From NCBI GenBank assembly GCA_019914945.1, contig CM034099.1, positions 7,626,001 to 7,690,000 of the forward strand: a stretch of 64,000 nucleotides of DNA, read 5' to 3'. Within the stretch, counting starts at the first letter, position 1. Each line of letters opens with the position of its first letter. The notes below the pieces were generated by a model, which saw only the letters and a program-made list of their open reading frames with translations, was not told the origin of the DNA and did not search any database. Position numbers and translations under genes: made by a program. This DNA comes from Typha latifolia. Lineage: Eukaryota; Streptophyta; Magnoliopsida; Poales; Typhaceae. Positions 33,558 through 60,285 of this stretch are shown here, one piece after another.

Positions 33558-35366
33558 TTACATCGACGCGAAGCCGGCGGTACTTGCGGTCGTGTTGTCG
33601 CTCAGAAGTACGCCATCTCTGGCTCTAACCATCCTTTTGTAGATGCCGTTTTTGTCGCGGAATTGGTAGATTTGTTGAGTGCCGGCAGAGCCAGAGAGCA
33701 CCGAGTGGTCCTCGACAAGCATCCACCCACTCGCGTCCTGCCGATCCGTGACCGCCACGGTGGTCACATCCTTGCCGACCGTGCGGCTGCTCTCTTCGTA
33801 CAGGGTGTGCGAAAGATTTGTCCTCGATGTGTAGGTATCGTTCTCCCCTTGCAAAGTCGATGTTATGATCGCGAGCGGGTACTTGGTTTTGAACGTCTCT
33901 TGTGCGTACAGCGTCTTCGGACCCGACCTTATCCTCACGTCGATCTTCGACTTTGCCTTTATGTGAACGCCCTTGCAGTTGCCGTCATCTGTGTACTCGA
34001 TCGAGCTCTTGAACTTGAGCTTCTGATCCACGTCGGTTGTCAGGTTTCCGAGCGACGAATTCACCCATCCTGAGATGTGGGATTTCCTCCCTGCTTCGAT
34101 CTTGAATGTTCCATTCAAGAGATGGAAGTCGTATCGGCGAGAGATTGAGATGTTAGGGACGTGGTAATCCACGAGCTCTGCGGTGACGGAATCTGAGTTC
34201 TTATCCAGCCAGAGGTGTAGATTTGCATCGACAAGCCAAAATTCGATGCCGTCGGTCACTCCGAGGCCGAGATCGTGAGAGTTGTTTCCATCTAAGAGAG
34301 TTCCTAAGAATGGAGTCAATTCTAGGTTATAAGATGGGAGATCGAATGCCCCGAGACCGACAACTGGTGCCCAGAACAATGGATTGATTCCTCCCGTAAA
34401 TATGACCGGGAAGGGAACCACCGATCCGGCGACCTTCCCATCAACCGTCGCGAAGACCTGGCGGAAAAAGCCATTCCCTCGCTTCGTTGTGAGATTGTTC
34501 TTCTCAAGGTATGAATCGGGCGGATTGGTGTACCAGAACTCATCGTTGGAGTGGAAGGAGACAAAGATTTCGAGAACCGCCCGGTAGGTGTTCGACGGAA
34601 TGCTGACATTAGTGAAACGCACGTCGGACTCGTTCCGAATACGAAACCAGAAGCCGTCTTCCCCGTTCTCTTCCGAGATCGGTACGATCAAATCCGCCGG
34701 CTCCAAGTACAAAGGTTGCGCCTTTTCCTCCCCAACTCCGTACGCAAGATCCGGTTCAATTTCCTCCTCGCTGTAGAAATTGAGCGAGGCGTTGACGTGG
34801 TAGACTCCGGTGTAGACGTCGTTGACGATGTTCTCCAGCATCATGGAGATATTGCCGCCCTCGGGGCGGCGGAAGAGGGAGGAGAAACGGGTGACGTCCT
34901 TGCGGACGCGCCAGAAAACGCCGGCGTCGTTGGGCTCGGCGGTGCTCGTGCGGAGGAGCTCGACGCCGTCGATCCACACGGCAGCGATGCGGTCGTACTG
35001 GTCGCCGGCGGAGGCGAAGGAGAGGTCGAGGACGAGGCGGGACCACGGAGGGGGGCAAGAGGGTGGAGGGGAGTAGGAGGTGGTGAAAGGAGGAGAGCCA
35101 TAGGTGTTGGAGAAGGAGTGGTGAAAGAGGAAGTGGGAGCAATTAGGACTGGAAGAGGGGAGGAGAGGAGCAGGGTAGGTGGGGTCTATGTACTCTTGGG
35201 GAGAGGAGAAAGAAGAGATGGAGGAGGAGGAGGAGGGAAGGGTAAAATGGTCAGTGAGGGAGATGGGAATGGAGGTAGAGGGAGAAATAGAGAAGAAGAA
35301 GAAGAAGAAGAAGAAGAAGAAGAAGAAGAGATGGAGATGGAGATGGAGATGGAGGGAAGAATGCAT
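33558..35366 (-). CDS. Peptide-N4-(N-acetyl-beta-glucosaminyl)asparagine amidase A-like protein
   Basis: A single exon of 602 codons. PNGase A enzymes remove N-glycans from glycoproteins in the secretory and vacuolar system; plant members are about 570-600 aa. Family blocks include WSRLVLDLSFASAGDQYDR, the acidic VWIDGVELLRTSTAEP, FWRVRKDVTRFSSL and, further on, PFPVIFTGGINPLFWAPVVG. Several N-x-S/T sites fit a secreted protein. The N-terminus is odd: a His-Leu repeat followed by about 12 consecutive Phe, coded by a GAA/TTC microsatellite at 35291-35330. It would serve as the hydrophobic core of a signal peptide. The first ATG is used; there is no in-frame Met in the Phe run. Confidence 0.9.
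   Translation of the reverse strand: MHSSLHLHLHLHLFFFFFFFFFFFFSISPSTSIPISLTDHFTLPSSSSSISSFSSPQEYIDPTYPAPLLPSSSPNCSHFLFHHSFSNTYGSPPFTTSYSPPPSCPPPWSRLVLDLSFASAGDQYDRIAAVWIDGVELLRTSTAEPNDAGVFWRVRKDVTRFSSLFRRPEGGNISMMLENIVNDVYTGVYHVNASLNFYSEEEIEPDLAYGVGEEKAQPLYLEPADLIVPISEENGEDGFWFRIRNESDVRFTNVSIPSNTYRAVLEIFVSFHSNDEFWYTNPPDSYLEKNNLTTKRGNGFFRQVFATVDGKVAGSVVPFPVIFTGGINPLFWAPVVGLGAFDLPSYNLELTPFLGTLLDGNNSHDLGLGVTDGIEFWLVDANLHLWLDKNSDSVTAELVDYHVPNISISRRYDFHLLNGTFKIEAGRKSHISGWVNSSLGNLTTDVDQKLKFKSSIEYTDDGNCKGVHIKAKSKIDVRIRSGPKTLYAQETFKTKYPLAIITSTLQGENDTYTSRTNLSHTLYEESSRTVGKDVTTVAVTDRQDASGWMLVEDHSVLSGSAGTQQIYQFRDKNGIYKRMVRARDGVLLSDNTTASTAGFASM
35291..35330 (-). repeat. GAA/TTC trinucleotide microsatellite coding poly-Phe
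   Basis: About 13 perfect AAG/CTT triplets inside the PNGase A coding sequence, next to a GAGATG hexamer run that codes His-Leu repeats (35331-35352). Confidence 0.9.
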
Positions 35367-38074
35367 TGTAGTGAAAACAGTCAGAAGAAGAATAATGAAA
35401 GAAGGAGAATGAGAAATTTGTTGTTGTTTATTGAGGTGTTTGTATCTTTATATAGAGGAGAGGAAACCATGCATCCACTATTAACTTATTAATTGATTTG
35501 AATTAACCTCAATTTGAAATGGTTGGAAAACAAATACAAAACTTTCTTTCAAGTATAAAGGAGTAAAAGCAGTGTTAATATATATAAATACAAATAATGG
35601 ATTGGGTTCCATGATTAAGTTGTATGGGAGACAATAGGAATTACTTTTCCAGGTGCATTCTTGATAATTTCTTTTGAGTAAATGATGGATAGATATTTTC
35701 AAAAAGAATGTGATGTTTAACCTTTTCAATGAAGAGATTAAGAGATAATATGATACCTTGGTTGAAGTATAGTATAGTTGCAAGTTGGATAGATGATATT
35801 TTTACCTGGAGCTTTCCTCTGCTTGTCTCCTTTGCTGCCTATGCTACAAAAATCTGAAGAGAGGAGATTACTGCAAGTTAAATGTGCTACCCCTGGAAGG
35901 GAGACCGAAGCTGGTAAAGGGCAGTTTTTATCTTATTTGATTTTGGATTCAAAGGTACAAGGGGAAATGTGAAAAGAGAGATTTGGAAGGAAAGAACTAG
36001 GAAGCACTAACTTCATCATATGGTAATCTTTTTATTTTTAATATTTAGATTCACAAATTACTCTATAAATTTAAGCGGTTAAAAAATAGTAATCATAAAC
36101 TTAAAACGGTTAAAAAATAATAATGTATGTATATATTTTTTTTATTCTAACACTTAGGCAACTACTTAGCATAATGGTGTGATAAATTCACAATTATTTT
36201 AAAAACTTGAACCATTAGAAAACAATAGCCTTTACATTTTATATTCTAAGACAATCTTGCACCCTGAGATTACAAGATTGACTTGTGTGCTATATTCTAA
36301 TAAAAATCTATGAATGCTTTAGTGGGTCGATCAAAATTTATAGGAGGATTTAATTTTGTTTGTCTGATTGTATTCGCAATTAACGCATTAATCATTGACG
36401 GTTTTAATCATATCCACTAAAATACTATAATTTTTTGTATTCTTTTAAGAGCGATTGAAGTCGTTGGATGCATGCCATCTACATTATATATCTTTTTGAA
36501 TTAAATTATGGCTTCATGTAACATATGAATTTGACTTTTTTATAACCTATCATCTTAGAAGAATTGTTTAAGTGATTCAGCCCATGTATTAAGTAGCAGT
36601 GACTCCTCCTAAGTTATAGATCTATCTAAAAGAATCTCTCACATGCATATAGAGATGACTATTTGTTTTATATTTACAGTATAAGCATGAGTAGTACTAA
36701 TTCTATATTAAGAAAAATGAAACTTTGATATATGTACCTATATTCTTTTACAGCAGTAACTACTACTCTGTGACACGTTTTTGTGAGACATTTTCAACTT
36801 GATACTTTTTCTATTGTCTATTATTGCCGACAAAATCACATCTACTCCTTATATTAACCTTTCATATATATATATATATATATATACACAGCCTTGTTTC
36901 AAAATTCTTTTATCGGAATGGACTATCTTCAAATTTATTTACCAAATGAGATTTAATTCACTGTAACCTTAACAAAAATGATGAATTGATCAATGTTTTT
37001 TCTCTGGACAATTCATCGTTTTTGTCTTGTCCTAAAATTGTTGATCAATTTAGCGTTTTATATATGAAATCTCTTTAACTTAGTCTAAATTGTCTGGCGA
37101 TAAAAATGCTGAATTGATCAACGTTTTTGTTAGGGCTATAGTGAATTAGACCCCATTTGATAAATACATTTGAGGGTAGTCCATTTCGGTAATAAATTTA
37201 AAAAAAGAGTCTATTTTGGTCAAAAACTCTCTCTCTCTCTCTTTATATATGGGAATAAAGGAGAAGCCCATGGGTGTTTGGGCCTGAGTTCAGTCTCTAT
37301 GGGCTTGTGTTTTGATTGGGCCGAAGACACGTTTCCACTGTTGGAGTGGGTTGGAATTCCATTCTAAGGATATGCTTTAGTTTATCAAATTTACGTAAAA
37401 GAGTAAATAAATCAATCAAATTATGATGAGAGATTTGTTTAATTATTTATTGATTAAAGAATAAAGAATTAAATTAATGGGCTCATTAATTTAATGACAA
37501 TAAATCTTCATTCTTTTTTTTTTTAAATTTTAAAAATCCATTTTTAGATCCCATCCTTAGTACTCTTGTGGTTCCCAAGAATCCAGCTACAAGAGTTTGA
37601 ATTACCAACTTGGAAATATTCCGTACTCTACCCGCTTCTGCCGAATTATTACTAATCTAATCAATAAAAAAAGCTAATCCAATAATGTACCCATTTTGTG
37701 AATTAGAATTTTGGTTATTTTCGATGAACGATATTCCTTTTCTTTTTCTTTTTCTTCCCAGAATCTTTTGTCTTACTAATGTTGATTTTTAAGAACGAGT
37801 AACAATTGCATAGTCTGTGTAAGCGAATACATGAGATTTGTGTGGAAAAGGAATCGAAATTATACATAAATTACACTGTTGGAGTAACTTGTACATCAAA
37901 TCCTAAGAAAAAGTAATAAATAATTAAGTAAATAGTAAATAAATAATAAAAAAAAGGAGTTACTCATATCCTAGGTAACGGCTCTTGCCTCTGAATCTGA
38001 GCATATTTTGACTTCGAAATCTCCTCCTTTCCATAGAAAAGTCTACCATGTTATATAATTCACAAATCTCTATT

Positions 38075-38129
<55 letters not shown>

Positions 38130-38246
38130 CAATGTGTATCACAATCAAGTCGATCAAAATCACACAGAAAGAAAGGAAGAAAGAATCATAAATACAATAA
38201 ATTGACGAGTAATGTAGTACTCCATGATCGAGTAAACTTCTCTTCC
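35367..38246. other. Intergenic region between PNGase A and ATL genes
   Basis: About 2.9 kb without a supported gene. It holds the PNGase A promoter, TA tracts (36865-36886), an inverted-repeat element (36911-37200) and a CT microsatellite (about 38079-38127). The rest is AT-rich and unremarkable. Confidence 0.6.
36911..37200. repeat. Fold-back MITE-like element
   Basis: Two arms of about 100 bp face each other (about 36911-37010 and 37098-37200). Landmarks are GGAATGGACTATCTTCAAAT on the left and, reverse-complemented, GAAATGGACTACCCTCAAAT on the right. Both then continue with an ATTCACTxTAxCC(C/T)TAACAAAAA block. The loop is about 85 bp. Ends and target-site duplication could not be fixed by eye. 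Confidence 0.7.
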
Positions 38247-39005
38247 TTACACAACTGATGATGGAAACACTCTACTCTCTGATCTACTTCTACTCAGCAT
38301 CCTCTTCAGAGAACAACTCAAAGATGATGATGATGATGATGACCCACCTTCCTTTCCGACATCATTCTCACCATTACAACTACTAACTGCTATCTCAACA
38401 TGGTCACCCACTGCCTCCTCCTCCCTTCTCGTCTCCTCCTCACCAACCTCCTCAGCCGCGCCGCCGAGCACCACCACCACCTCATCCATCTTCTCCTCCA
38501 CCTTCACCGCCGCCCGACAAATCGGGCACGTCGAATGCGACATCAACCACACGTCGATGCACGCCACGTGGAACGCATGCTTGCACACCGGAAGCACCCT
38601 CCCCTTCTCGTCCTCCTCCATCACACTCAGGCAAACCACGCAATCCATCGCAGCCTCATGCTCCTTGCGTTTGTACACAAACGTGGGAAGCGAAGCCAAG
38701 TCTTTAACATCTAATCCATCCATGGATACCCTCGTCATCTCGGTGACCGCGACACCGGGGATTGTAGTGGTCGTTATCGGACGTCGTCGGTGGAGAGGCA
38801 GAGGCTCCGTTATGAGATTTGCGACGATGGGTCTTCTTCGAAGAAGCCATCGAGCGTAGATGTGGAGCAGCAGCACAAAGGAGACGACTACTGACAAAGA
38901 GATCACCGCGGCTAATAAGACTTTGTTGTTGGACGAACAAGAACTGGCTTCCTGGTTATGTAGCTCACCAGAGCTTGACATAGTTAAGCTTATACTTCCA
39001 CTCAC
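38247..39005 (-). CDS. ATL-family RING-H2 E3 ubiquitin ligase
   Basis: A single exon of 252 aa, typical for ATL genes. One transmembrane helix lies at about residues 29-50, followed by a basic stretch. The GLD motif is at 97-99. The RING-H2 ligands C122, C125, C141, H143, H146, C149, C160 and C163 have exact ATL spacing (C-x2-C-x15-C-x-H-x2-H-x2-C-x10-C-x2-C). The Trp after the sixth ligand (W153) and the Pro before the last (P161) fit E2 binding. The C-terminus is acidic, then Ser-rich and Arg-Ser-rich. ATL proteins are membrane-anchored E3 ligases, often in stress and defence responses. The particular ATL member cannot be assigned. Confidence 0.93.
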   Translation of the reverse strand: MSGSISLTMSSSGELHNQEASSCSSNNKVLLAAVISLSVVVSFVLLLHIYARWLLRRRPIVANLITEPLPLHRRRPITTTTIPGVAVTEMTRVSMDGLDVKDLASLPTFVYKRKEHEAAMDCVVCLSVMEEDEKGRVLPVCKHAFHVACIDVWLMSHSTCPICRAAVKVEEKMDEVVVVLGGAAEEVGEEETRREEEAVGDHVEIAVSSCNGENDVGKEGGSSSSSSSLSCSLKRMLSRSRSESRVFPSSVV

Positions 39006-39037
39006 TTCTTAGTGAAGTAGCTAAACATATAAGGCCA

Positions 39038-39116
<79 letters not shown>

Positions 39117-40004
39117 ATATATGTACAACACCAATGATCAGCTAGGCTTAGGTAAGAGAGTAGTATATGGCGCATGGAATTAAGGGAAGCATCCCATGTC
39201 AAGTCTTGTAGTTTTATGTCCTTTTTCTTTAAAGAACATTCATTCCTACATCAATAATTTTTATTTTTATTTTCTCACTCATAGATCATAAGCACTATGG
39301 TGCAATTGACTAATTTCTTCATATTAGATATTCTTTTGCACTCAGGGGGATTCAACCATATGGTCATATTTGATGGTGTCCTCAAGTTGGAAAGTTGAGC
39401 AAAACACCTTGACCAAAGTCTAGAAAAACACTAGCACTACCTACAATTAATTAACTTTAGTCCTAGAGGATCCACCACCAATTCTAAGGGTCCCCTTATT
39501 TTTGATCTCATGGGAATTTAATTCTTATTGGCTCCTAATAAATAATTAGCCGTTTCTGGTCTTTGCTATTGAGAGGGAGACAGGGGGCCTTCTTATTGCC
39601 CGGGTTTCTCGTGGACTTTCTTGGGAAGTGTGGGTCAGAAGTGAGAGTCTCGTGAAGGCGACGGCAGAATCTTTTAATTGCTTTAATTGGACGCAGCCCA
39701 AATTAATTTCTGGAAAGTGGACCGATCCCAAAGACTTTGACGAAAGTCCTCGTCTTGTTCCTAATTCCTACTATATATGTATACAATTATAAACACATAC
39801 TGTATTGATGATCCAAAAAGTGGGGGATGAACTGTTATCAAACAGTTTGTATAATGAGAAATTTAGTAGTATTATACTTTGTCGAGAGACAAAAAGTTTT
39901 AAGTAATTGGAGTAATTGGAATAGCATAATGAATTACCAGAATGTCAACTATATCAGCAAAATTTACAAATTGCTGTGTGTCTCCACATCTGTGGAAATG
40001 AAGC
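39006..40004. other. ATL 5' region and spacer to the F2KP 3' end
   Basis: Upstream of the ATL start lies a GA/CT microsatellite of about 75 bp (39040-39114), only 35 bp from the ATG and so probably in the 5' UTR. The remainder up to 40004 shows no supported gene. Confidence 0.6.
39040..39114. repeat. GA/CT microsatellite in the ATL leader
   Basis: About 37 uninterrupted dinucleotides, the longest GA run in the window. It reads CT on the ATL sense strand. Confidence 0.95.
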
Positions 40005-55489
<15,485 letters not shown>

Positions 55490-57215
55490 TGCTGCAGAAC
55501 CCCAAGGCACACGAATCCTCTAAGGCCTCCAATGGCGCCAATAGATAAAGATTGGGATAAGGATACGAGAGAATGGAAGGATCGAATAAATCATGGGAAT
55601 TTGAGAAAAGTTCGAAGATTTTGGAGGGATAGGAGAGCGATAGGCAGCGAGAGCGACGGGATACGATTATGGCCGAGGAGCGCAACGGATCTTCTGCGTG
55701 GCCAATTGCAGGAATTTATTCTGGGGCTTTTTGCGTGTATGCCCCTCGAGAATCCCTTATTTGCATATATAAACCTCCTAAGTTCGATTGATTCCAAACA
55801 GGTCTGTAATAAATATTAAATAACACGCTATATTTTGCATTTATAACCCTCTATGCAGCAATAATATGCTGCCAAGTACCCGATTGCAGGGAACTCCTAA
55901 AAGTAGGGGATATAGACTATCTGCTACCTGTCGAAGGACAGGTGGTGGAAGTTAAGAAGAACTCCTATAAGAATCAATCTACTTTGGTGACGACGTGTTT
56001 ATGTCCATCAGCCAATCAGAAATATATATATATATATATATATAATTATCTTTAATGAAATTCTCTTCTTTCCAATTGTAATTGTAGAGATAAAAGAGAG
56101 AAGAAAATTGAGATAAAAAGAAGTGGTAAGCAATGGATAAAAATTGATCTCATCTGAGTTCAAGTTCAAGTTCTGTCCTGGAAGAACTGATTAACTTTAT
56201 TGGGTTTGTTTTACATAATTGCTACTAAATTTTTTTAAAATATCATAATTACAGTTACATTTTTAATATATTATAATTGTTGCTTCACTCAAAAGAAAAT
56301 CGTACTTTTAAATTTATTATCATTATTGTTAATTTTAAATAGAATATTTTTTAGCATATTATTGTTAAAATTAACTTAATAGATACGAACAAGTAGAATA
56401 CCCTTCTTTCTAAAAATTTGGAGTGCAAAATATTTATAAACGATTTTTAATATTCCAAGAATAGCTTGTAAGCTAACTTTTTAACTAAATATTTTTCAAA
56501 GAGCGCAATGATTTCAATGGTAACTATAATGTTTTGAAGAATGTAATAGTAATTGTGATATTAGTTAGGAAGAACTAAATCTCTTATGATAATTTGATTT
56601 ACTCTATTATCCCGAGGAGTTAAAATAAAATAAGCTTAAGCTTACACACTTCATTCCTAGTGACAAACTAGTTTAGTATAAAATTGGCTATCGAATGGTT
56701 TTTCTAAGTTAAACTAGCAATTTTCTAATTCCTAGATTGAGCATCACCAGTCACACTTAATGAGTTATCTTCTATCTTTTATGTATTAGGCCATATTTAA
56801 AATCTTGACTATTGGTTCAATTTACTATTCTCATACCAAATATAAGATATGTCGATTCTATAGATAACTAATCTAATAACATCCCTTATATCCTGCTGTC
56901 CTCCAAACAAAAGCACCCTATGGGGTAAAGAAGTGGACAGGAATCCAATCTGCATTTGAATTGTTTGTGCTTGTAGTAATGAATCAAATCACTTGCAAGG
57001 AGGAGGTCATTATAAGAATATAAGATCAAATCAGCTGAGTTCTTATTTACCTATTTATTAAAAAGAAAAAAAAACTCTCTTATTTCCACACAGTAATCAT
57101 CTACCACTATCAAATATAGTCCCTTGAAGGCCTTCTGGGCATGGAGTGGAGAACAGCAGTAGATATTTAGTACTTCTTTTAGCCTCCTTTTGATACTTGG
57201 CCTTCCCATGCAAAC
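55490..57215. other. Intergenic region between F2KP 5' end and bHLH 3' end
   Basis: Contains the F2KP promoter and leader (to about 55800), an AT microsatellite at 56025-56044, and an AT-rich repeat-like segment (about 56209-56560) related to one at 58593-59090. No supported gene. Confidence 0.55.
56209..56560. repeat. AT-rich repeat, copy 1 (downstream of bHLH)
   Basis: It begins TTTTACATAATTGCTACTAA and ends near AAAGAGCGCAATGATTTCAA followed by TGGTAACTATAATGTTTTG. Both ends resemble those of 58593-59090. The two ends are also loosely inverted relative to each other, as in a MITE. Confidence 0.4.
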
Positions 57216-58246
57216 TTATAATGAGATAATGGAGTAATTTGACTCTAAGATCCTCTGCCTCTTGCTTGAAATGTTGTTGCACATCATATCTGGAGTAGCA
57301 ATCCTAGCCAAGGCTTCTTCTATTGACTCCTTGAGAGAGCTCAAGCACTCAGTTCTATTGCTCTCGTTTGTGCAAAGTACGAAGACATGTTGTGCTCTCC
57401 CTCCTATGGATACTAAGTTTGCCTGAATTGTTCTCAACCTTAGGTCATGGAATGCTTTTATCAGGTCGGCGAAGAGATCCGGGCGGTCGTCGCAGCTGAT
57501 GGAAGCCGTTAAGTATTGATGTTCGTCGCCGGCGGGGCATTCAACGATGACTTCATTAACCTCTGGGGGAATTTTGATCCCTTTGCCAAGTTCTTCTGCT
57601 CTTCTCTTCAAGTTCTTCACTTGGTCAAGCACTCTACCTAACAGAGAGGCCTTATCCATCTGCAGTAGTAAAACGAATGCTGATGTGTTACATCTCTTCA
57701 CTAAATTATTTTCTCCATCATTCTCAACTATTATCTAGATGCATGAAAAAAGAGTTTTTGAACAAACTGTAACCTGATGAAACAGTCAGTACTTCTGAAT
57801 ACACTAAGGAAAAAGGAAGGGGTGTTTAACAATTTTAAAAGTCAAACTGAGATTTATATATATATGTTCATCGCTACAAGTACTAAAAATCTCTTTTTTG
57901 ACACATTTTTAGTCAGCGATTTGTATAAATTAAAATTATTGTCATTTGTAACAATAACTCTGTTTGACTCAGTGCGCTCGAAAAGCTAATACAAGTAGGC
58001 CGTAAGATTTGAGCAGGTATAGCAATCACGTAATGAACTACAAGTTATATATGGCATATAATTTCTATGAGACAAAACAACAATCACCTTGTTAGCATCA
58101 GGAATCATGCGGCGCAACGTCGACAAATGCCTATTAATCCTCTCCCTCCGCCGCTTCTCCGCCTCGCAATGAACCTTCAAAGCTCTCGCCTCCGCCACGC
58201 ACTTTCCCATCGCCGACGACGACGAGGAGCACGAAGACACCAACAT
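57216..58246 (-). CDS. bHLH transcription factor (bHLH30/51/106-like)
   Basis: Two exons, 58246-58088 and 57659-57216, close to 200 aa. The basic region has H26, E30 and R34 in the canonical 5-9-13 positions (VHCEAEKRRRERINRH), predicting binding to E-box/G-box DNA. The helix-loop-helix runs to about residue 78 (LRRMIPDANK, then MDKASLLGRVLDQVKNLKRR). The intron falls between DANK and MDKA. Residues about 100-160 (SCDDRPDLFADLIKAFHDLR, then VFVLC) form an ACT-like dimerisation region, usual in this subfamily. The N-terminus is short (20 residues before the basic region). The exact subfamily member is not assigned. Confidence 0.9.
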
Positions 58247-60285
58247 TTTTTTGTTTCCTCCAACTTTACCTTAAACTCCTCTACTGGATTAGAACAAAAA
58301 TTGCAAGCATTGCCGAAAAAAAGAAAGAAAGAAAGAAAGAACTTGATCATTAATTCTTCATATTCTTTTAGCTCGATCTCCTCTCCGCCTAATAAATTAC
58401 TCACTCGCCCAACTACCCTTATCAATCTCCACAAAGCTTTTGGACTGACATGCGCTCTCTCGGGACCATATCATAGTGTGATGATGAGTGGTGTTTTGGA
58501 CTCATTCTCCTTTGTAATCAACTTTAATTTTTTACAATTTCAGGATAAATACTAAAAATAAAGACTTTATAACAAGTACATATGCAAGAGTTTTTTACAT
58601 AATTGCCACTGAATTCTTTATGATTCTTTTAAAATTTATTATTATGGTTATTAAAGTTAGTAATGTATATAAATAACTAAAATACCCTTGTTTATAGCTT
58701 AAAATATTAAATATTTATCACTGATTTTTTTTCTTACTGTTAAAATATAAAATGTAAAAAAAAACATTATTATGTAACAACTTAAGTTTATAAAGTCATT
58801 AGTGAGTTAACATGATATTATAGCATAAATTATGAGTTTGAATCCTGTCAGAGTCGTCTATTATTTAAATTTGCTGTTATTATTTTTTTTTAGATTAGAG
58901 CATAAAATATTTATCATTAGTTTTTTATTATAAAACTATAACATATATCGAATAATACTAGATAGCTTTAAAACCATTTTGAGAATTTTATATAAGAATA
59001 ACAGTCTTTTTAATCTAAGTTCTGTTTTCAAATGACATTTTTAAAAGAGCTCAATGTTTTAAGTGGAAATTATGATATTGTAAAAGATCTAGTTTGATCC
59101 ATGATCACCACCACTTACATTTTTTTTGCTTTAATTCGAACCAAAGCTGGTCGATTTGACATCATATTGCAACTATAGTGGCAAAAAGGTGGTGAAGTTG
59201 TAAGTGGTGACATGAAATGGAGAAAAGAAGTATTAGTATTTTGCAAAGGTAAGGATGAAAAAGTTGGCTTCTTATATTACTTCGATTTGTCTCTAATCTT
59301 TTCTTCTTCTTTTTTCTTTTTTCCCCTTTTCTCCACTTGTGTTTGTAAACACTAGAGATAGGGCCATGCGATCTTTAATGCGTCGAACTACGATCAAGCT
59401 TTTGACGTCCTCATCCCCTCTGAGAACTACAACGAGGTGATAGGTGGGGGTGGGAAGGTGGATGCACATCTCCAACTTTTACTTTTATGAGAGGCCATTT
59501 GGCCTACTTTGCTGCTATCTATCTATATCTGTATATGAAAAAGTATCAATGAGTTCTGTTAATGAATAGTCATTGATGAATAGGCATTGTGCGAAAGATA
59601 TTTATCTGATTTGGCGGCGTCGAAAAGTATTTATTTTTGGAACAGGCATGCTCAGAACATGCTTAAATTTCAAGTGTTTTTGAGGCATTTCCCATGATTT
59701 AAAAGCCTTAAAAAATGCTGAATTTTTTAGTGTTTTCAGATTAAAAAATAGTTGTAAGTTTAGCATCGATGCATATTTAGGTACATAGTTTGGAGGAGAT
59801 GAACCTGGCTACCTGTAATCAGCTCAGAATTTGATTAAAAAGAACTCGATGAGCTCAAGACATATTCTTAGGCTTGGATTTGCAGCTAATTTGATGAATA
59901 ATACTAGATTTACGTACTTCCACAAGCAGGCTCACCCACCCTCGCAAACATCTCAGACAAATTGATGGTTACTGATTAACAATGGATGCTGTCCAAAGAT
60001 GCTAATATTTTTCGTGTTCGATTCAAGGAAGCATTCAGCTGAGATTGTTTCCTTTTAACAAATAAAAAGAGCAAGTTTGCACCTTTGGCACATACTGTAA
60101 CAATCTCCATTTTCATATAGTATGTCATGTACTAAGACATCTACTAACATTTTATCTTGTAGAGAAGCAACATGTCATTGGAAAATCGAGCAAACTTTGT
60201 CGCAGAATGTGAGAGCTCTGATATTGATTCCTATTCAGTGCGAGCAGGATCTTTAAAAGAAAGAAGAGAATTAGTTCAGTTTCTC
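58247..60285. other. Intergenic region between bHLH 5' end and the HAK transporter 3' end
   Basis: Contains the bHLH promoter, a GAAA microsatellite near 58321-58340, the second copy of the AT-rich repeat (58593-59090), and otherwise AT-rich sequence without a supported gene. The HAK 3' UTR is at its right end. Confidence 0.55.
58593..59090. repeat. AT-rich repeat, copy 2 (upstream of bHLH)
   Basis: It begins TTTTACATAATTGCCACTGA and ends around AAAGAGCTCAATGTTTTAAG then TGGAAATTATGATATTG, matching the ends of 56209-56560 in the same orientation. It is longer by about 150 bp, with the interior diverged. Confidence 0.4.

Noticed and set aside
34551..35492. Plus-strand 313-codon frame
   Set aside because: It is antisense to the PNGase A coding sequence and is open because of GC-rich codons and the GAA repeat.
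38400..38859. Plus-strand frames over the ATL gene
   Set aside because: They are antisense shadows of a GC-rich exon with perfect RING-H2 spacing on the other strand.
59293..59475. 60-codon minus-strand frame downstream of the HAK gene region
   Set aside because: No recognisable domain, splice context or start context; low-complexity Lys/Arg end.
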